From Corticium candelabrum (taxonomy: Eukaryota > Porifera > Homoscleromorpha > Homosclerophorida > Plakinidae), in the NCBI RefSeq assembly GCF_963422355.1, contig NC_085093.1:424561-488560 (forward strand): a stretch of DNA of 64,000 nt, given 5' to 3'. Below are positions 59,467-64,000 of this stretch, piece by piece. The number at the start of each line of letters is the position of its first letter. The stretch's first letter is position 1. Position numbers and translations under genes: made by a program. The notes beneath the pieces are model-generated. The model was not told where the DNA came from. It made no database searches and saw only the letters and a list, made by a program, of their open reading frames with translations.

Positions 59467-60435
59467 TTTTTAGCATGGGGTGTTCTAGCTAGAGAGCTCT
59501 CGTTTGTACGTAGTCGACCGTTTGATCATATAGTTCTTGGTTGTTGCTGGTGAATTCGCGTGTGCTGTCCCTAGATAACGAATCGGTTTCGTTGATATCT
59601 TTACAACTAGCTTCTATTAGATTAACTAAAAGTAAGTATACGCTTCGTTTTGGCTACCTTATATTAGGGCAGACTTCAGTATAAAATTCACACATACAGT
59701 ACTGTGTCTCTCGGTAGGTCGTCGTTTCGAACTTCTGGCTGCGATTTTAGAGCCTAGTAAAATGAAGATTCTTAATTAATTAAATCGTTGAGATCTATAG
59801 ACATGCATGCACACGTTTCTTCGATCTTTTTTGTCGCTGACAGTAGACTTGCGGATTCCTGTGACTTCGCACGTAGTGTCGTAAAGAAAACCGCGTCTGT
59901 TAGTGTTGTCGTTGTGTATTCTGTCGTGTGAAAGTAGGCGGGCCAAACGATAAAAGTCACAGAAGTCTGCTAATCAATGGGTTTTATCTAATAATTACTA
60001 GTTGACGTTGCGCGACATCTGGCTTTGTACGTATCGTTTCATTAATTCGTTTCGTTACTGCTGAACTTGTGCCACATCACTGTATAAACGCATGTCTATC
60101 TTGCATACACCCTAGATATGTTATATGTTCTAGTGTTGAAACAGTTGTTTTCCCATGTATACCATTTAAGGTATATTATGTTTGGACGAGACTAATACTA
60201 TAAAGACGTAAGTACAGTACAGGAGCCTGTTGAATGTCGACACAAAACACCCTAGAAATATGGATAGACTGGGAATGCGATATCGATTTCTTTACGTGCG
60301 AGCGATTGCGTGAGAATACTGTGAGTTTTTTCACATTGTAGACTTGATAAGCTCTGCTGCCTTGGTGGACACTACATGAAGCGAATGGAAGTCGATTGTT
60401 TCAGTTTTCTTTTCAGATTTGTGGAGTCTTGTAAC
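59467..60435. other. Intergenic / upstream region of the Sushi gene
   Basis: No gene or repeat recognised. It likely contains the promoter of the gene starting at 60436. Confidence 0.4.
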
Positions 60436-63400
60436 ATGGCTGCAAACTCGATTTGCAAGCAAACGACAGCGACACTGTTTCTAGGTACGTTTTGGGTCGA
60501 TCGGCAGAGATTTCTAGGGAGCAGTTAGATCAAACTAAATCTGGGGTACACGTATCTGGCTAGATCTGTAGTGCTACAGCGCCAGCAACGTTAGGATGCG
60601 TTGTGCACTTACCCCTAGTGATCGATGCGTAACGTTGTCTTTTAGTGCTGAGCACTCTGACTTTTCTTGCTACATCAACGGAGTGTCCTGCACTGGAAAG
60701 TTTTGATAATGGACGAATTTTGAACAACGGTACCAGCTCAAACACTACCGTCACATTTGAGTGTGACCGGTGCTACCAACTGGACGGCTTTGTGAATTTG
60801 ACGTGTTCTAGAGGCAGTTGGGACGGGACACAACCTCAATGCAACAGTAAGTTTACTGATGGCGGAGCAAACGCTACCACTGGGTACAGGTAAATGATCT
60901 AATCTGTTTGTCGTTTGTCAGAGACATCTTGCAGCAATCTGGATACCCCAGAAAATGGGAACAAGAATTCCACTAACTATGCATGTGATTCAGTAGTTGC
61001 CTTTCGATGCAATGAGTGTTACGACCTGGTGGATGATCAACCGCTTACTTGTTTGCCTAATAGTTCATGGAGTGGGGATGTACCAAGTTGCGATGGTTAG
61101 TTTTCCGTATTGAACATTTGAATCTATATTGTCAAAGTTGCATATGGTTGCAGTAAAGAATTGCCCTGATCTATCTGCACCAAGTAATGGAGTAAAGAAC
61201 TCAACTATCACTGCATGTGGTACAGTTGTAGCTTTTAGTTGCAACGAGTGTTATGACCTGGTAGGGGATCAACAGCTTACTTGTTTGTCAAATAGTTCAT
61301 GGAGTGGTGAAGTACCAAGTTGCAATGGTTACATTTCTGCATTGAACATATGAGTCTGGTTTCTAATTGGTTGCACATGTTACAGTAAAGAATTGCTCGG
61401 TTCTCTCTATGCCATCCAATGGAGTAAAGAATTCAACTAACAGTTTATGTGGTACTGTAGTTGAATTTGGTTGTGAATCATGCTATCATTTGTCGGGTTT
61501 GAAGTTACTGGAGTGTCAACCTGATCAGTCATGGAGTGGGTCACAGCCCATTTGTGAGGGTAAATTGATGTTTGATTGGGAGGTATAGTTGTTGTTATGG
61601 TATTTTTGTTGATATATATGTGTGTGTGTTGCAGCTAACTACGTAGACTTTAACAGGGATAACAGTTCAACTCTTGATCCTCCTGTTATTGTTTTGACTG
61701 AAGCAGTGTCCACATCACCACTATTTGTTATTGATCAGTCCATGCTGGATGTAGTTGGGTTTGGAACTGAAGTAAAGCTATATATGCTAATTGTTTATCA
61801 GTACGAGATTGTTGATTTTCATGCTGTTATTGCTGCTGTACTGCTTTCAAGGATTGGACATCTGTAAAATTAGAAGTTCACATTCCTCGAGGACTTCCAG
61901 GGAATGCTCTTTTGAGTGAAATGGTAACAATCAACAGTCTGTCTGTTTGAAACCATTAGTTAATGTAATGTACAGTACTCACAGGAATAACTTTTACAAT
62001 ATTCGAGTAAATGTGTTGCATTTGCTTATCTTTGTGAGGATGTTTATTGTTCTGTTGCTGTGCAATTCTTTTGCATTGATTTATGTATTGCAGGTTGAGT
62101 TTAGTCCAGATAGAGCTCATAGTAGGAACATATTAACTGCAATCGAATTTACAAGTTTGTCTAGTAAAGTCATTGAAAGAGAAGAGACTGATTTGACTAA
62201 TGGAGTGTATGAGAATGTGCTGTTTAAGTTATATCTAGATAAGATAGTAATCAATGTAATTATGATTAGACGTACAACTTTTATTGATAATGAAAATTCT
62301 GCCAACTTGACACTTGTGTTGTTGTCACTACAATATATCAATTTTGACAATCCTCCTCAAGGCGACACAAGGTTTGATACTTGGCAATGTGCTATATGTA
62401 TGTACTGATTGGTTGTGTACATCTTTATTACCAGATATATTGAACTAACAGTGGAGTGTGGAGGAATGTCGTCAGAAGTTGTAAATATAACCATTCGATT
62501 TGTGGGACTAAATGATAACCCACCTGTCATCGTGATTGGTGGTTAGTTGTATGATTGTTAGATCATGTATTACATTCAATAGTTTATTGTGTTGTCTATA
62601 GATAATGTCACTCAATTTGTAGAGGGCACTACTACACTTGTGGATATCACTAACAACTCACTTGTCCTCAGTGATGCTGACAGTGATCAGTAAAATCTTT
62701 ATGCTGTAACTTGTCAGTTGATCTTGGCAAACACTAGTTGCTTTGTTAGTTATCAAATGCACAATGCTACTGTTCGTTTGGTTGTAAACAATATGGAAAC
62801 TGTTACTAATGAACAACTTTTATCAACAGTATCATATCCTGGGGTGACTGTTAGGGTAAGTTTTTGTTTGCTGCTAGTTGTATGTGGGATATAGTCTGAA
62901 TAGTATGTATTAGTTTATTGTTGGTTGGTAGTATGATGTTCCTTCTGCTACACTGACATTTACAGGACGCGCATCTGAGACAGCTTATTCGTCGTTGCTG
63001 AATGGAGTGAAATATAACAATACGTATGGTGTCATGCATGTAACATTAGATCAACTACGTGGTGTAATGGTATTGTTTGTGTGTTAGAGCTGAAGACGTT
63101 GCCAACTCTGAAATCCTTTTTCGACTAGCTGAATTTGAGGTTTCTGATGGGAAGTTTTCTTCTTCAGCTCGTGTAAGGTAGGTAACTAACTCACTGAAAT
63201 ACAACTTGCATATGTACTGTACATGTCAACATGTAATGTATGTGCTGCAGAATTAAGTGGATCAATATCAATGATGCTCCTGTTTTGACAATTAATGAGA
63301 CGGCTCATTTGTACTTGGAGGGAAGTGAACAACTACAGCTGGTACCTCTGATCGTAATCAGAGACAGTGACAATAGGCAGTTAGAAGGGTGAAAACACTT

Positions 63401-63840
63401 GGTTTGTTGTTACTTGTGCTTTGCATGGAACTGGAGTGTTAATTAAGGGCAACTATTGTTCTTACTGGAGCAGAAGATGGTGATGCTATTGATGTGATGC
63501 TACCTGCAGGAATTAATGCTGAACAATTCGACTTAAGTGGGACACATCGTTCCCTGGTAGAATTGAATTTGATGTTTTATTTTATTACATATCACATCTG
63601 TTGTTTACAGGTTTTAAATGGGACTGCATCAGTTGGCACATATGAAGCAACATTAAAATCAGCAACCTATGTGAATCATCGATCACAACCAGCTTTGTTT
63701 GTCAGTAGTATAAAGTTAGTCATTATTGTGGGTACCTTTTCGTCTCTTCCTATTTGACTTTCTAATGCAAAGGACAGTAATTTTTGAAGTTAGTGATGGT
63801 CAAAACGTCAGCAACAGGGTGAAAGTTGAGGTATGGATGA

Positions 63841-63894
<54 letters not shown>

Positions 63895-64000
63895 TTGTTA
63901 ACCCTAGGCATAGCGAGTGTTATAGTAGTCGTCTTACCGGAAGTGGTGACGACCGACTCGACGGAAATACTGACTTGATCGACGGAAATAGTGGTGTGCT
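60436..64000 (+). CDS. Surface protein: signal peptide, Sushi x4, then beta-rich repeat modules (partial)
   Basis: Exon 1 60436-60484 (MAANSICKQTTATLFL) and exon 2 60646-60846 give a signal peptide followed by Sushi 1 (ECPALESFDNGRILNNG). Exons 60922-61095, 61154-61327 and 61386-61559 each hold one Sushi domain with phase-1 borders. From 61635 the exons encode modules such as RYIELTVECGGMSSEVV with LNDNPPVIVIG, ILFRLAEFEVSDGKFSSSAR with INDAPVLTINE, and LNGTASVGTYEATLKSATYV before VIFEVSDGQNVSN. This pattern (YxN....P..G.R.I.F.VSDG..S....V.I...ND.P) is a cadherin-like/CSPG4-like repeat common in giant adhesive surface proteins. The gene runs past the right end. Probable role: cell surface recognition or adhesion. 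Confidence 0.8.
63841..63892. repeat. (GT)n microsatellite
   Basis: About 26 GT units in an intron of the surface-protein gene. Confidence 0.95.

Overview
The window comes from an animal genome. Nearly every gene has short GT-AG introns (about 30-600 bp) and metazoan-type content: TAB1, TDRKH, TOP3A, ARSG, CHID1, UBE2S, LYRM1, tepsin, a Rab32-like GTPase, KDM8, the B3GNTL1-type queuosine-tRNA galactosyltransferase, and large Sushi/EGF/NIDO cell-surface proteins. The DNA is AT-rich, compact and full of small inverted-repeat transposons. This fits an early-branching marine invertebrate, plausibly a sponge, but I cannot fix the species from sequence alone.

Layout. 1-3941 (-): 3' part of a secreted or surface protein with a 25-unit proline-rich repeat, three six-cysteine Sushi domains, an EGF and a NIDO domain. 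5929-12463: a young Ty3/Gypsy LTR element with a MADF-bearing DNA transposon nested near its 3' end. 12594-13264: a foldback element. 13784-21921 (-): KDM8, queuosine-tRNA galactosyltransferase and tepsin. 21979-24684 (+): ATP synthase subunit f and a conserved protein of unknown function. 24869-26099 (-): Rab32-like GTPase. 26440-33650: repeat block with TA repeats, a 162-bp minisatellite, a tandem dimer of a Helentron-like element, and four TIR elements separated by one 9-mer, three of them carrying RecQ-like helicase fragments. 33802-35373 (+): arylsulfatase G. 36163-36519 (-) and 36553-45079 (+): a small mitochondrial-type membrane protein head-to-head with TOP3A. 45309-48475 (+): CHID1. 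48556-49265 (-): LYRM1. 49646-51969 and 52164-55844 (+): two tandem TAB1/PP2C paralogues. 56091-56863 (-): UBE2S. 56976-58642 (+): TDRKH. 60436-64000 (+): 5' part of a second surface protein with four six-cysteine Sushi domains followed by beta-rich repeat modules.

The genes are mostly independent housekeeping functions: tRNA modification, mitochondrial assembly, protein traffic, DNA decatenation, ubiquitin chain elongation, piRNA maturation and TAK1 signalling. Three neighbouring pairs are very tight head-to-head arrangements (33, 57 and 112 bp between start codons). The signals most worth a second look are the two TAB1 paralogues that keep PP2C metal-binding aspartates lost in vertebrate TAB1, the TIR-element array built on one repeated 9-mer, the Rab with altered G3 and G5 motifs and a 16-nt microexon, and the six-cysteine Sushi type shared by the two surface genes at opposite ends. 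Exon limits were read by eye from splice consensus and protein similarity remembered from the families; no search was run.
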